Source: UBA1127 sp034422455
GTDB taxonomy: Bacteria > Chloroflexota > Dehalococcoidia > Lucifugimonadales > UBA1127
Assembly (NCBI GenBank): GCA_034422455.1
Contig: DAOUJQ010000023.1
Span: forward strand, 212,274 to 276,273
DNA length: 64,000 bases
Reading direction: 5' to 3'
Under the pieces are notes generated by a model. That model saw only the letters and a list, made by a program, of their open reading frames with translations, was not told the DNA's origin and searched no databases. Numbering within the stretch: position 1 is the first letter of the stretch; each line of letters starts with the position of its first letter. Below are positions 40,550 to 48,419 of this stretch, piece after piece. The position numbers and the translations under genes are program-made.

Positions 40550-40592
40550 ACGTCCGTTCGTCCTGAGGGAAATCGAAGGACGAACGGTAAAC
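40550..40592. repeat. Degenerate mosaic repeat module
   Basis: CGTTCGTCCTGAGGGAAATCG plus AAGGACGAACG: a core variant that forms an imperfect hairpin between the large-subunit gene and the cupin gene. Confidence 0.6.
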
Positions 40593-40617
40593 GCCAAACA
40601 CAACCGGAGGAAACACC

Positions 40618-40962
40618 ATGGGCACCTACCGCATGTACACCGGCGCCGACGGGGTAGCCGCCTGGGAGGAGATCGACCTCGACGCCACGCCCGACTGGCT
40701 GGAGGGCATAGACGTCACCAGGATCCGCTTCGGCTCCCGTGCGCCGGGCGTCCTGCAGGACTGGCACCCGGCCCCGCAGCGGCAGTTCGTCATCATCCTC
40801 TCGGGGCAGCTGCAGATCGGTTTCGAGGACGGCTCCACCAAGGTCTTCGGCCCCGGCGACGCCCGCTTGGTGGAGGACACCACGGGAAAGGGCCACACCA
40901 CCATCGCCCTCGGCGATGAGCCCTGCATCACCGCGACCGTTGGCCTGGTCGACCAGGGCTAA
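40618..40962 (+). CDS. Small cupin-domain protein
   Basis: A 114-residue single-cupin protein. The first motif is HPAPQRQFVIILSGQLQIGFEDG and the second is GPGDARLVEDTTGKGHTTIAL, so the metal ligands H58 and H103-type are present but the first motif lacks one histidine. ATG 40618 follows an ideal GGAGGAAACACC. It is 90 bp downstream of the Cox-like large subunit and could be cotranscribed. A strong hairpin ends the unit. Confidence 0.85.
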   Translation: MGTYRMYTGADGVAAWEEIDLDATPDWLEGIDVTRIRFGSRAPGVLQDWHPAPQRQFVIILSGQLQIGFEDGSTKVFGPGDARLVEDTTGKGHTTIALGDEPCITATVGLVDQG

Positions 40963-40991
40963 CCACTGTCCAGCCGACAACCCATTGAAAT

Positions 40992-41025
40992 TATCAATCC
41001 CCCGGTGTTCGCCGGGGGATTGATA
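40992..41025. terminator. Strong hairpin after the cupin gene
   Basis: TATCAATCCCCCGG and CCGGGGGATTGATA form a perfect 14-bp stem with loop TGTTCG, 30 bp after the stop. Confidence 0.75.
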
Positions 41026-41098
41026 CCAGGGGGGCTTTGGGGTCCTCCGCCGGCATTCCAGCGGAAGAGTTGCCTCAGTTTGGCCCCTTGTTAATGTC

Positions 41099-41131
41099 TT
41101 GTCAAGGATACTGTTTCATGGAATAATATCC
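41099..41131 (+). promoter_or_regulatory. Promoter and dyad upstream of the LysR-type gene
   Basis: TTGTCA (41099-41104), 17 bp, AATAAT (41122-41127). GGATA (41106-41110) and TATCC (41127-41131) form a dyad overlapping the core promoter, a possible autoregulatory site. A second -10-like TATAAT lies at 41140-41145. Confidence 0.5.
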
Positions 41132-41244
41132 ACTATCGTTATAATCGCTTGCGAGAGAATACTGGAAATGGAGGCCCCGGCGTCCGGCTGGGCGCAATGA
41201 AGCTCAGAGCCGTGCGCGTGTGGGGCCTCCGGAGAGCGTGAACC

Positions 41245-42156
41245 ATGGACCTCAAATCACTCCAGGTTTTGTGTGCCATCGCCGAGTTGGGTAGCGTGTC
41301 CAAGGCAGCCGAGCATGTCGGCATCAGCCAGCCAGCCGCCAGCCGTCACCTCGCGTCCCTCGAGGCGGAGATGGGCGAGCCCCTCGTCTACCGCGGCAAG
41401 CGGCCCATCCAGCTCACCCAGTTCGGCAACGCCGTTGCCAGGCGGGCGGCGCCGCTCGTCCGGGACCTCATGGACCTCTCGCCCAACGACCCGGGCTTGG
41501 TGGAGGAGAGCACCGTTTCCCTCGCCGCCACCCACGACATCACCGCGCACGTGCTCCCGTACTTGGTGAAGGCCGCTGGTGAGCATTTCCCCAGCGTCCG
41601 CCTTGACCTTCACGCGGGCACCAAGCAGCAGGTCCTGACGATGGTGGAGCAGGGTGAGGCCGACTTCGCCATTGCAGGTCGCGGCAATATTCCGCGCGCC
41701 TTCGTCTTTGACCCGCTCTTCACGTCGCATCCCGCGTTGGTGACCCCCCTCGGTCACCCGCTGTCGGAGGAACCCGACCTCACATTCGAGAAAATCGCCG
41801 AGTGGCCGTTCATCAGCTGGCGCAGGGGGTTTCAGGCGAACCGCGAACCCGTGGACCGCTACCGCCGGGAGCGTGTCCGCTTCAAGTCGGTCGTCATGCT
41901 GGACAGCCTCACCAGCGTCAAGACCTACGTCGCCCTGGGCCTGGGCATCTCCATCGGACCGCTCTTTGCCATTGACCCCTGGGACGAGACAAGAATGAAC
42001 GTCGTGTCCCTTGAGGAGAAAGTTCCGGGCAGGGAATTCGGCATCATCACGCTGCGGGGCAAGCCGCTGTGGAAGAGCGGGAAGATGCTGACCAGCATGC
42101 TCCATGACGAGGTCCGGTCGCCGGAGTTCCTGGCCTGTTTCCCCTTGGGACTGTAG
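41245..42156 (+). CDS. LysR-family transcriptional regulator
   Basis: A 303-residue LysR-type regulator. The winged helix fills residues 2-60 (LKSLQVLCAIAELGSVSKAAEHVGISQPAASRHLASLEAEMGEPLVYR). The effector-binding domain covers 90-295 with a type-2 periplasmic fold. It is upstream of and codirectional with the LigB-like dioxygenase (105 bp gap), an arrangement that suggests control of aromatic catabolism, although classical LysR regulators are divergent from targets. Start ATG 41245 has a weak ribosome site (GAGAGCG). Confidence 0.93.
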   Translation: MDLKSLQVLCAIAELGSVSKAAEHVGISQPAASRHLASLEAEMGEPLVYRGKRPIQLTQFGNAVARRAAPLVRDLMDLSPNDPGLVEESTVSLAATHDITAHVLPYLVKAAGEHFPSVRLDLHAGTKQQVLTMVEQGEADFAIAGRGNIPRAFVFDPLFTSHPALVTPLGHPLSEEPDLTFEKIAEWPFISWRRGFQANREPVDRYRRERVRFKSVVMLDSLTSVKTYVALGLGISIGPLFAIDPWDETRMNVVSLEEKVPGREFGIITLRGKPLWKSGKMLTSMLHDEVRSPEFLACFPLGL

Positions 42157-42261
42157 TCCGGTTACCCCTTCCCAGCGCCCGCGCTGCGTGGGTGCTGGAC
42201 ATCCTCGCGCGCGAGGCGTATGCTCCCCGCACAATCGCCGCACGGAGTGTAGGAGGGAGCT

Positions 42262-43314
42262 ATGGCAAAGATTGTTGGAGGGTTCGCCTCATCCCACAGC
42301 CCGCTGATGAGCCTCACCGGCGAGCTTTGGGCCGTCCACGCGCAGAACGACCATCGCAACCGCGAGCTCGTTCAGCCGCCCAACGGCAGGCGCGTCACCT
42401 ACGAGGAGCTGCTGGCCGACGCCGATCCCGGCATCGCCGAAGTGGCCAACGTCGAGACCTTCGTCGGCAGGGTCGCGAACATCCAGAAGGGCCTGGACGA
42501 CCTGCAGGAGCGGTTCTCCCAGATCAACCCGGACATTGTCGTCATGTTCGGCGACGACCAGAGCGAGTTCTTCTTCGACGACAACATGCCGTCCATCAAC
42601 GTCTACTGGGGCGACACCATCAAGGTCCTCCCCCGGACCATCACGCCCGACATGAGTGAGGCCCGCAGGATGTCGTCCCTCGCTTACGGCACCAGGGAGT
42701 ACGACCACCCCGTGCCGTCCGGCCTGGGCCTCCATGTCATCGAGTCCCTGATGGACCAGGACTTTGACGTATCCCACTCGCGCTATCTCAAGGAGTCCTA
42801 CGGCGGCACCATCGGCCCGGCCACCTGGTACCTCGACCACTCCCGCACCACGCAGCCGAGGCCCTTCGGCCTACCGCACGCCTACGGCTTCGCGGTCGCG
42901 CGATGGTTCGACGGCAAGACGCCCCCCATCCTTCCCATCTCCATCAACACCTGCTACCCGCCCAACTGGATCAGCCCGCGGCGCGCCTACGCCCTCGGCA
43001 AGGCCGTCCGCAAGGCGGTGGAGGAGTGGGACACGGACAAGACCGTCGCCTTCGCCTGCACGGGCGGCCTCAGCCACTTCGTCGTCGACGAGGAGCTCGA
43101 CCGCCTCGCCATCAAGGGCTTGGAGGAGGCCGACGGCGAGATCCTCACCTCCCTCCCTCGCGTCCGGCTGCAGTCCGCCACCACGGAAACCCTCAACTGG
43201 GTGGCCGTTGGCGGAGCCATGGGCGACTCCAGGATGGAGACCCTTTGCTACGAGCCCGGCTACCGCACGCCCGCCGGGACCGGCTGCGGCTGCGCCGTCG
43301 GCGTCTGGGAGTAG
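42262..43314 (+). CDS. LigB-type class III extradiol dioxygenase-like protein
   Basis: A 350-residue protein of the protocatechuate 4,5-dioxygenase beta (LigB) superfamily. FASSHSPLMSL supplies the first iron histidine (H12), PDIVVMFGDDQSEFF the conserved central strand, and ACTGGLSHFVVDEELD the catalytic histidine (about 274). Such enzymes open catechol-like rings between carbons using Fe(II). ATG 42262 follows AGGAGGGAGCT. A perfect hairpin ends the gene. Substrate unknown; nearby Rieske and Cox-like genes support a ring-catabolic setting. Confidence 0.9.
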   Translation: MAKIVGGFASSHSPLMSLTGELWAVHAQNDHRNRELVQPPNGRRVTYEELLADADPGIAEVANVETFVGRVANIQKGLDDLQERFSQINPDIVVMFGDDQSEFFFDDNMPSINVYWGDTIKVLPRTITPDMSEARRMSSLAYGTREYDHPVPSGLGLHVIESLMDQDFDVSHSRYLKESYGGTIGPATWYLDHSRTTQPRPFGLPHAYGFAVARWFDGKTPPILPISINTCYPPNWISPRRAYALGKAVRKAVEEWDTDKTVAFACTGGLSHFVVDEELDRLAIKGLEEADGEILTSLPRVRLQSATTETLNWVAVGGAMGDSRMETLCYEPGYRTPAGTGCGCAVGVWE

Positions 43315-43341
43315 CCCCGGCCGGCCTCTGAGTCAGTCCAC

Positions 43342-43373
43342 AAAGGAGGGGCGGCGCACCTGCGCCGCCCCTC
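43342..43373. terminator. Bidirectional hairpin between the LigB-like and ABM genes
   Basis: AGGAGGGGCGGCGCA and TGCGCCGCCCCTCCT form a perfect 15-bp inverted repeat with a 2-nt centre (effective loop of four or more). It separates convergent genes. Confidence 0.75.
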
Positions 43374-43438
43374 CTGCATTCCCCCGTTCGCCCTGAGGCT
43401 CTCAAAGGGCGCCTCCCGAACGGGTCAAGCAGTCGCGC

Positions 43439-43750
43439 CTACCGCCACTCGTCGTCCGGCGGATAGACGTTGGTGCAGACAGCCCGGATCGGTTCGCCCT
43501 CGCGCCAGTCCGCCACGGCGTCGCGCCACTTCAGGAAGTGGGGCGCCTGCCGGTGTGCGTCCAGCGCCGCCTGGTCCGTGTAGACCTCGTACAGGTGGAT
43601 CCGGTTCGGGTTGTCGTTGTCTTGCAGCACGTCGAAGCGCAGGCAGCCCGGCTCGTCGCGGTTGGAGCCGATGGCGTCGCCCATCATCTCCTCCATGAAG
43701 GCATCCTTGTGCTCCGGCTTGATGTTGATGGTCACCATCAGGACTAGCAT
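43439..43750 (-). CDS. ABM-domain (antibiotic biosynthesis monooxygenase-like) protein
   Basis: A 103-residue ferredoxin-like ABM protein: LMVTINIKPEHKDAFMEEM, then DEPGCLRFDVLQDNDNPNRIHLYEVYTDQAALDAHRQAPHFLKW. The pattern matches LsrG/YgiN-like quinol monooxygenases or phospho-AI-2 isomerases. Cofactor-free oxidation of small aromatics would fit the adjacent ring dioxygenase, but this is inference. Start ATG 43750 follows GAAAGGAGCGG. Confidence 0.88.
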   Translation of the reverse strand: MLVLMVTINIKPEHKDAFMEEMMGDAIGSNRDEPGCLRFDVLQDNDNPNRIHLYEVYTDQAALDAHRQAPHFLKWRDAVADWREGEPIRAVCTNVYPPDDEWR

Positions 43751-43819
43751 GTCCGCTCCTTTCTTCTCGACGGAGGCGCAGCATGAGGCGCCGCCGCAAT
43801 GGGTGTGCCGCCCATCATA

Positions 43820-44839
43820 CTACGGCTCGATGGCGCGCACCCGCCCCGCGTATTCCTCGCTGACGTAGACCAGCCCATCGAGCACGGTGACCGACGTCGG
43901 CGCCACCAGCCCGTCCATCACGATCGACCGCCTGCCGCGCTCCCAGCGCACCAGCCTTCCCGGGTGCTCCGCCGAGCGTGAATAACCCTTCGATGCCAGC
44001 GCCGCCATTTCTGTGGTGTACTCGGTCACCAGCAGGGAGCCGTCCGGCAGAAAAGCCAGGTCGGTCGCCGTGGTGAATCCGACCGCGTAAACCTTCGTCT
44101 CGTCGAGGTCCAGCGCATCGCCGTCACCGTTGCGGTCGAGAATGCGGTACACCTTGGCGCCTCCCGCAGGAAAGGGGGCGCCGGTCAGCGTAGCAAGGTA
44201 GACCGCGCCGTCGGGGCCGATCGTTATGCCGGTGGGCACTGGCTCTACCTGTCCTCTGCCGTTGGACGTCACGTACGGGATGAGACCCGTGTCCGCGTAA
44301 AGCGAGATTTCCCCGTCCAACGTCACGCGCCACAGCACATTCGCGCCCGCGTCGCTGATGATGAGGTCGCCGGATGCCAGCTGCACCAGGTCGTAGGGGT
44401 TCAGCAGGGGCTGCGGGGGCGTGGTGGCCATCACGTCCTGCCCGGTGAGACCCCTTGGGCCGCCGCCGGGCTCCAGCGCGTACACCTCCCGGAACCCCTT
44501 CGCCCGCGCCTCGCCGACGATAAAGTAGGTGACATCCCCGTCCATCAGCGCCGCCGACACCCCTGCCGGCGCGCCCTCGGGCCCGTCCGCCAGCCGCGGC
44601 AGCAGGTCGGCGTGCACCGTCACCTCTCCGTCGGGCCCCACCAGCAGCAGCCGCCCCGCGTCCATCTCCGCGACGAGCAGCCGGCCGTCGTCGAGGGCGG
44701 TCAGCCCCCGCGGCGAGGCCAGCCCGTCGACCAGGACGCCGGTCTTGCTCCCGTCACCGCACCCGCCTGCGAGCGCCGCGAGCAGGAGCAGCCCGGACAG
44801 GACGATGGCGGTCCGCCCCAGCGTGTTCCTTGGTGTCAT
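43820..44839 (-). CDS. Secreted lipoprotein with a beta-propeller (ScyD/ScyE-like)
   Basis: A 339-residue exported protein. The signal peptide (RTAIVLSGLLLLAALAGGC) ends in a clear lipobox cysteine at about residue 27. The mature part has six or so NHL/SMP-30-type repeats (LVDGLASPRGLTALDDGRLLVAEMDAGRLLLV, LNPYDLVQLASGDLIISDAGANVLWRV, PTSVTVLDGLVYVSEEYAGRV). It resembles the ScyD/ScyE family, whose function outside cyanobacteria is unknown. ATG 44839 overlaps its GGGAG ribosome site closely; an in-frame GTG at 44848 is an alternative. Confidence 0.82.
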   Translation of the reverse strand: MTPRNTLGRTAIVLSGLLLLAALAGGCGDGSKTGVLVDGLASPRGLTALDDGRLLVAEMDAGRLLLVGPDGEVTVHADLLPRLADGPEGAPAGVSAALMDGDVTYFIVGEARAKGFREVYALEPGGGPRGLTGQDVMATTPPQPLLNPYDLVQLASGDLIISDAGANVLWRVTLDGEISLYADTGLIPYVTSNGRGQVEPVPTGITIGPDGAVYLATLTGAPFPAGGAKVYRILDRNGDGDALDLDETKVYAVGFTTATDLAFLPDGSLLVTEYTTEMAALASKGYSRSAEHPGRLVRWERGRRSIVMDGLVAPTSVTVLDGLVYVSEEYAGRVRAIEP

Positions 44840-44855
44840 TTCTCCCACAATAGAG

Positions 44856-44889
44856 GAGGCCCGGCCCTCCCGCAGGAAGGCCGGGCCTC
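44856..44889 (-). terminator. Hairpin terminator after the osmolyte transporter operon
   Basis: GAGGCCCGGCC and GGCCGGGCCTC form an 11-bp perfect stem with a 12-nt loop between the binding-protein gene and the next minus-strand gene. Confidence 0.7.
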
Positions 44890-44912
44890 TGTGCGCTAAT
44901 CAGTGTCGCTGC

Positions 44913-45914
44913 TTACCCTTCCAGGGAAGCCTCAACCTTCTCCAACGCGTCCGCGGATACCCAGGACTTCCACTCCGTCGTGTTCTGGAGGAACCACGTT
45001 GCAACATCGGCAAATTCCGCGCCGGACTCGTTCATGTAGCCCTCGGCGGCCAGCTGGTTGCCCGCGTTGAAGTCCCACTTCTCAAAGAACTCCACCAATT
45101 CGGGAGCCCTGTCGGCCAGGTCGGTCCGCATCACGATGAGGACCTCTGCCGTCGGGTAGGCGCATCCGCTGTCGCCGTCCCAGCACTCCTCGGTGTACGG
45201 GGGCTCTTCCAGGAGCGTGTACCCACCGTGCTTCGTGTCCAGGTCGTAGGACAGGACCGTGGGGCCCCAGTAGTAGAAGAGCACCGGCTCCTGCTGCTCG
45301 AAGGCCGAGCGAATCTCGGCGGCCAGCGCCGCGTCGGAACCGGGGTTCACCAGCTCAACGCTGTCTCCCAGCCCGTAGGCCGCGATCTTCTTCTCGTTCA
45401 CCTTTTCGCACTCCCAGCCGGGGATGCAGTTGAGCAACCGGGCCTTACCCTTGGAGTCAGGCGTCACAAAGAGCTCCATGTACTCCGGGTTCGCCAGGTC
45501 CGTAGGCGACTTCAGTCCGGGGTGGGCTTCCGCCACGTAGTTGGGAATGATGAATGCGGACTGCCAGTTGTCCTCAAGACTGTTGCCGATAACCTGAATC
45601 GTGCCCTCAGCTATGGCGGAGTCGTAAGCCTCCTGCTGGTTGGGCAGCCAGATCTCCATGCTGATGTGCGTGTCGCCGCGCACCAGGGCCTCGAATCCCG
45701 GGATCGTGTCCAGGCGGACGCCGTCCGTCGGGTACCCGTAGCCGTCCTCGATGATTCGCTTGGCGATGGCGCCCTGTAGGTGGGCGCTTGGCCAGTCAAG
45801 GTCCGTAAAGACGACTACGTCCTTCTCCTCCTCACCGCAAGCGCTGACGGTGAACAACAGCGCCGCGAGCATGCCCAGCAGCAATAGCGCTGCACCTGTG
45901 CCTTTGGTCTTCAT
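44913..45914 (-). CDS. Glycine betaine/choline-type ABC substrate-binding lipoprotein (OpuAC/ProX-like)
   Basis: A 333-residue extracytoplasmic binding protein. The signal peptide ends in the lipobox TVSAC (cysteine 26). VFTDLDWPSAHLQGAIAKRIIEDGYGY is the usual first strand/helix of OpuAC-type proteins. Later tryptophan/tyrosine residues (MEIWLPNQ, FYYWGPTVLSYD) can build the aromatic cage for a quaternary amine, and the CIPGWEC/CWDGDSGC cysteines may form disulfides. It follows the fused ATPase-permease gene by 46 bp, completing a two-gene importer. Confidence 0.92.
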   Translation of the reverse strand: MKTKGTGAALLLLGMLAALLFTVSACGEEEKDVVVFTDLDWPSAHLQGAIAKRIIEDGYGYPTDGVRLDTIPGFEALVRGDTHISMEIWLPNQQEAYDSAIAEGTIQVIGNSLEDNWQSAFIIPNYVAEAHPGLKSPTDLANPEYMELFVTPDSKGKARLLNCIPGWECEKVNEKKIAAYGLGDSVELVNPGSDAALAAEIRSAFEQQEPVLFYYWGPTVLSYDLDTKHGGYTLLEEPPYTEECWDGDSGCAYPTAEVLIVMRTDLADRAPELVEFFEKWDFNAGNQLAAEGYMNESGAEFADVATWFLQNTTEWKSWVSADALEKVEASLEG

Positions 45915-45960
45915 ACTGCCTTCTCCCCTTTCTTTCTAGGGCCGGCGGGCCCTTTTCTCT

Positions 45961-48111
45961 CTACTTTGCCTCCGTGCTGAGAGCCGCCTGCCGCTCCCGT
46001 GCCCATGCCTGGGTGATGCGGTCAACGATGATGGCCAGCGCAACGATTGCGAGGCCGGGCATCAGCGCCTCACCCGGCTTGAAGCGGTTCAGCGCACGCA
46101 GCACGTCTTCACCAAGTCCTCCAGCGCCCACCAATGATGCCACAACCACCATGGCCAATGCCATCATGATGGTCTGGTTCACGCCCGCCATGATGGTCGG
46201 TATGGCCATGGGCAACTGCACCTTGAGCAGGAGCTGCCGGCGCGTCGTTCCAAATGACTGCGCCGCTTCCACCACCTGCGGCGTCACCTGCCGGATGCCA
46301 AGGTTGGTCAACCGGATGGCCGGCGGCACGGCATAGATGATCGTCGCGAAAATAGCCGGCACGTTGCCGATGCCGAAGAGCATGACGGCCGGCACCAGGT
46401 ACACGTAGATGGGCATCGTCTGCATCATGTCCAGGACCGGCCGGATCGCTCCGTCCACCAGGTTGCTGCGGGCCGCCACGATGCCGATGGGGATCGCGAT
46501 GGCCACGGAGAGAATCACCGCGACCGTGATGAGGGCCACGGTCTCCATGGTGCTTTCCCAGTACCCCACCAACCCGACGCCGATCAGCGTAGCGAATGTG
46601 AACAGGCCGATCTTGGCGTTGACCGCCTTCCAGGCCAGCAGAACAATCGCCACGATGACCGTTGGCCAGGGGAGCCATAGCAGCAGGTTCTCCAGCACCA
46701 GCAGGGACCGGAGCACTGCGTCTGATATGGCGTCCAGGAGCGGTGCAAACTCCCGGGTGAACGACCTGATGGAGGTGTCGACCGCTACGGAGATGGTGTT
46801 GCGCCAGTTCACGGGAAAGTCCACTCCCGTTCCCCACAGGACTGCAACCAGGGCTGTGAGAATCCCGAGCCCCGCCAGGACCAGGAGCATGATGGTTGGG
46901 GTGCCAAGCTGGGCCAGTGCGCCCATGATCCCCTTGGGTGCGGGCTTCTCCAGCGGTATTTCGTCAGGACCGGCGGGCGATGCCATGGTGGCATGGCCGT
47001 TGGTTCCGGCTCCGACACCGGCGTCGCCGTTGCGTTCCGCCGTCGCCTGTTCGAACGCGGCTTTGAGCAGGGTCTCCCGGTCGATCATTCCCAGGAGCGT
47101 GCCGGACTCGTCCCGCACCGACAGCTTCCCTGGAGTCGCCCACTTTTCCGAGAGGACCTCGTCTACGGTCTGCCCGGAAATCACTTCGGCCCCGGCGGCT
47201 GAGGCAGTCGCGGTTGCGGTGCCTGCGTCAGCCTCTTCGCTGCCCTCCCGCTCCATCAGGTAGCCGACTGTCAGCACGGTCGACGGGCGCACGTCGCGGG
47301 TGAACTCCGCCACGTAGTCGTCGACGGGGTCGGCAACGATTTCCTCCGGTGTGCCGAGCTGGATGATCGCCCCGTCCCGCATGATCGCGATGCGCGTCCC
47401 AAGCTTCACCGCCTCCGTCAGGTCGTGGGTGATGAAGATGGTGGTCTTGTGCATCGCCTCCTGCAGCCGGATGAGCTCGTTCTGCATGTCCCGGCGGATC
47501 AGCGGGTCCAGGGCGCTGAACGGTTCGTCCATCAGCAGGATTTCCGGGTCCGACGTCAGCGCCCGGGCCAGCCCGACGCGCTGTTGCATGCCGCCGGAGA
47601 GGGCGGAGGGCCGGTAGTACTCCCACCCCTTCAGGCCCACCATCTCCAGCGTTTCCAGCGCCTTGGCTTCCCGCTCTTCCTGCGGGATGTCCTGGATCTC
47701 CAGCCCGAATGCGGCGTTCTCCAGAACGGTGCGGTGGGGCAGCAGGCCGAATTGCTGGAAGACCATGGAGGTCTTCGTGCGTCGGAAATCGGTCAGCTCC
47801 TGCTCCGAGTACGCGAGCACGTCTTCACCGTCGATGGAGACGGAGCCGGTTGTGGGTTCGATGAGGCGGTTGATGCACCGGACGAGGGTGGACTTGCCGC
47901 TGCCCGAGAGTCCCATGACGACGAAGGTCTCGCCGTCCGCTACGTCAAAGTCGACCTTCTGCAGAGCTACGACGCTGTCGTAATTGGCTTGGGCCTCTGC
48001 CTTGGACAGGCCCTCCAGCTTTTCGACGGAGTCTGGTCCAGTGTTGTCCCCAAATATCTTCCACAGGTTCCTGACGCTGACCCGGACGTTTGTATCTATG
48101 CTCCGGTCCAC
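45961..48111 (-). CDS. Fused ProV-CBS-ProW: betaine-type ABC ATPase and permease in one polypeptide
   Basis: A 716-residue protein. Residues 1-290 are a ProV ATPase: Walker A GLSGSGKST (67-75), signature LSGGMQQRVGLARAL, Walker B ILLMDEPFSALDPL, H-loop FITHDLTEAV. Residues about 305-355 contain a single CBS-like module (VDEVLSEKWATPGKLSVRDESGTLLGMID). From about 395 there are six to eight transmembrane helices of a ProW permease with the EAA loop VVEAAQSFGTTRRQLLLKVQLPMAIPTIM. No stop or frameshift separates the parts. Such fusion puts ATPase and channel at fixed 1:1 ratio. Starts at GTG 48111 behind GAGGAGG. Confidence 0.93.
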   Translation of the reverse strand: MDRSIDTNVRVSVRNLWKIFGDNTGPDSVEKLEGLSKAEAQANYDSVVALQKVDFDVADGETFVVMGLSGSGKSTLVRCINRLIEPTTGSVSIDGEDVLAYSEQELTDFRRTKTSMVFQQFGLLPHRTVLENAAFGLEIQDIPQEEREAKALETLEMVGLKGWEYYRPSALSGGMQQRVGLARALTSDPEILLMDEPFSALDPLIRRDMQNELIRLQEAMHKTTIFITHDLTEAVKLGTRIAIMRDGAIIQLGTPEEIVADPVDDYVAEFTRDVRPSTVLTVGYLMEREGSEEADAGTATATASAAGAEVISGQTVDEVLSEKWATPGKLSVRDESGTLLGMIDRETLLKAAFEQATAERNGDAGVGAGTNGHATMASPAGPDEIPLEKPAPKGIMGALAQLGTPTIMLLVLAGLGILTALVAVLWGTGVDFPVNWRNTISVAVDTSIRSFTREFAPLLDAISDAVLRSLLVLENLLLWLPWPTVIVAIVLLAWKAVNAKIGLFTFATLIGVGLVGYWESTMETVALITVAVILSVAIAIPIGIVAARSNLVDGAIRPVLDMMQTMPIYVYLVPAVMLFGIGNVPAIFATIIYAVPPAIRLTNLGIRQVTPQVVEAAQSFGTTRRQLLLKVQLPMAIPTIMAGVNQTIMMALAMVVVASLVGAGGLGEDVLRALNRFKPGEALMPGLAIVALAIIVDRITQAWARERQAALSTEAK

Positions 48112-48419
48112 AGGAGACCTCCTCTTCTGCTTTGGGTGCAGCTGTTAAGGGCATTATTCGGCCAACAAAGTACAGCCACATTTAGGCTTGGGAGTTTGGC
48201 AAGTGTAGAGGGGTGATTTGGGGCTGTCAACCACCCCCTTGACCCTTTTCTGCCGGAGACCGTAGCCCCGTGACGATGTTCTGAAATTGGCCTGCTAGAG
48301 GGTGTGGCGAATCTGGACTATGGAGTGAGCAATTTCGGCGGATTGTGGTCAGATTGTGCAGTTCTGGCAACTCATGGTAGGCTTCATAAGCCTTGCTGAT
48401 TCCGCAGAAAGAGCCCTCT
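48112..48419. other. Intergenic region between divergent transporter genes
   Basis: Holds the leftward promoter at 48202-48230, giving an mRNA leader of about 85 nt. A possible rightward TTGACC at 48239 has no good -10. No small gene was seen. Confidence 0.5.
48202..48230 (-). promoter_or_regulatory. Promoter of the betaine transporter operon
   Basis: Minus strand TTGACA (48230-48225), 17 bp, TACACT (48207-48202). Confidence 0.72.
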
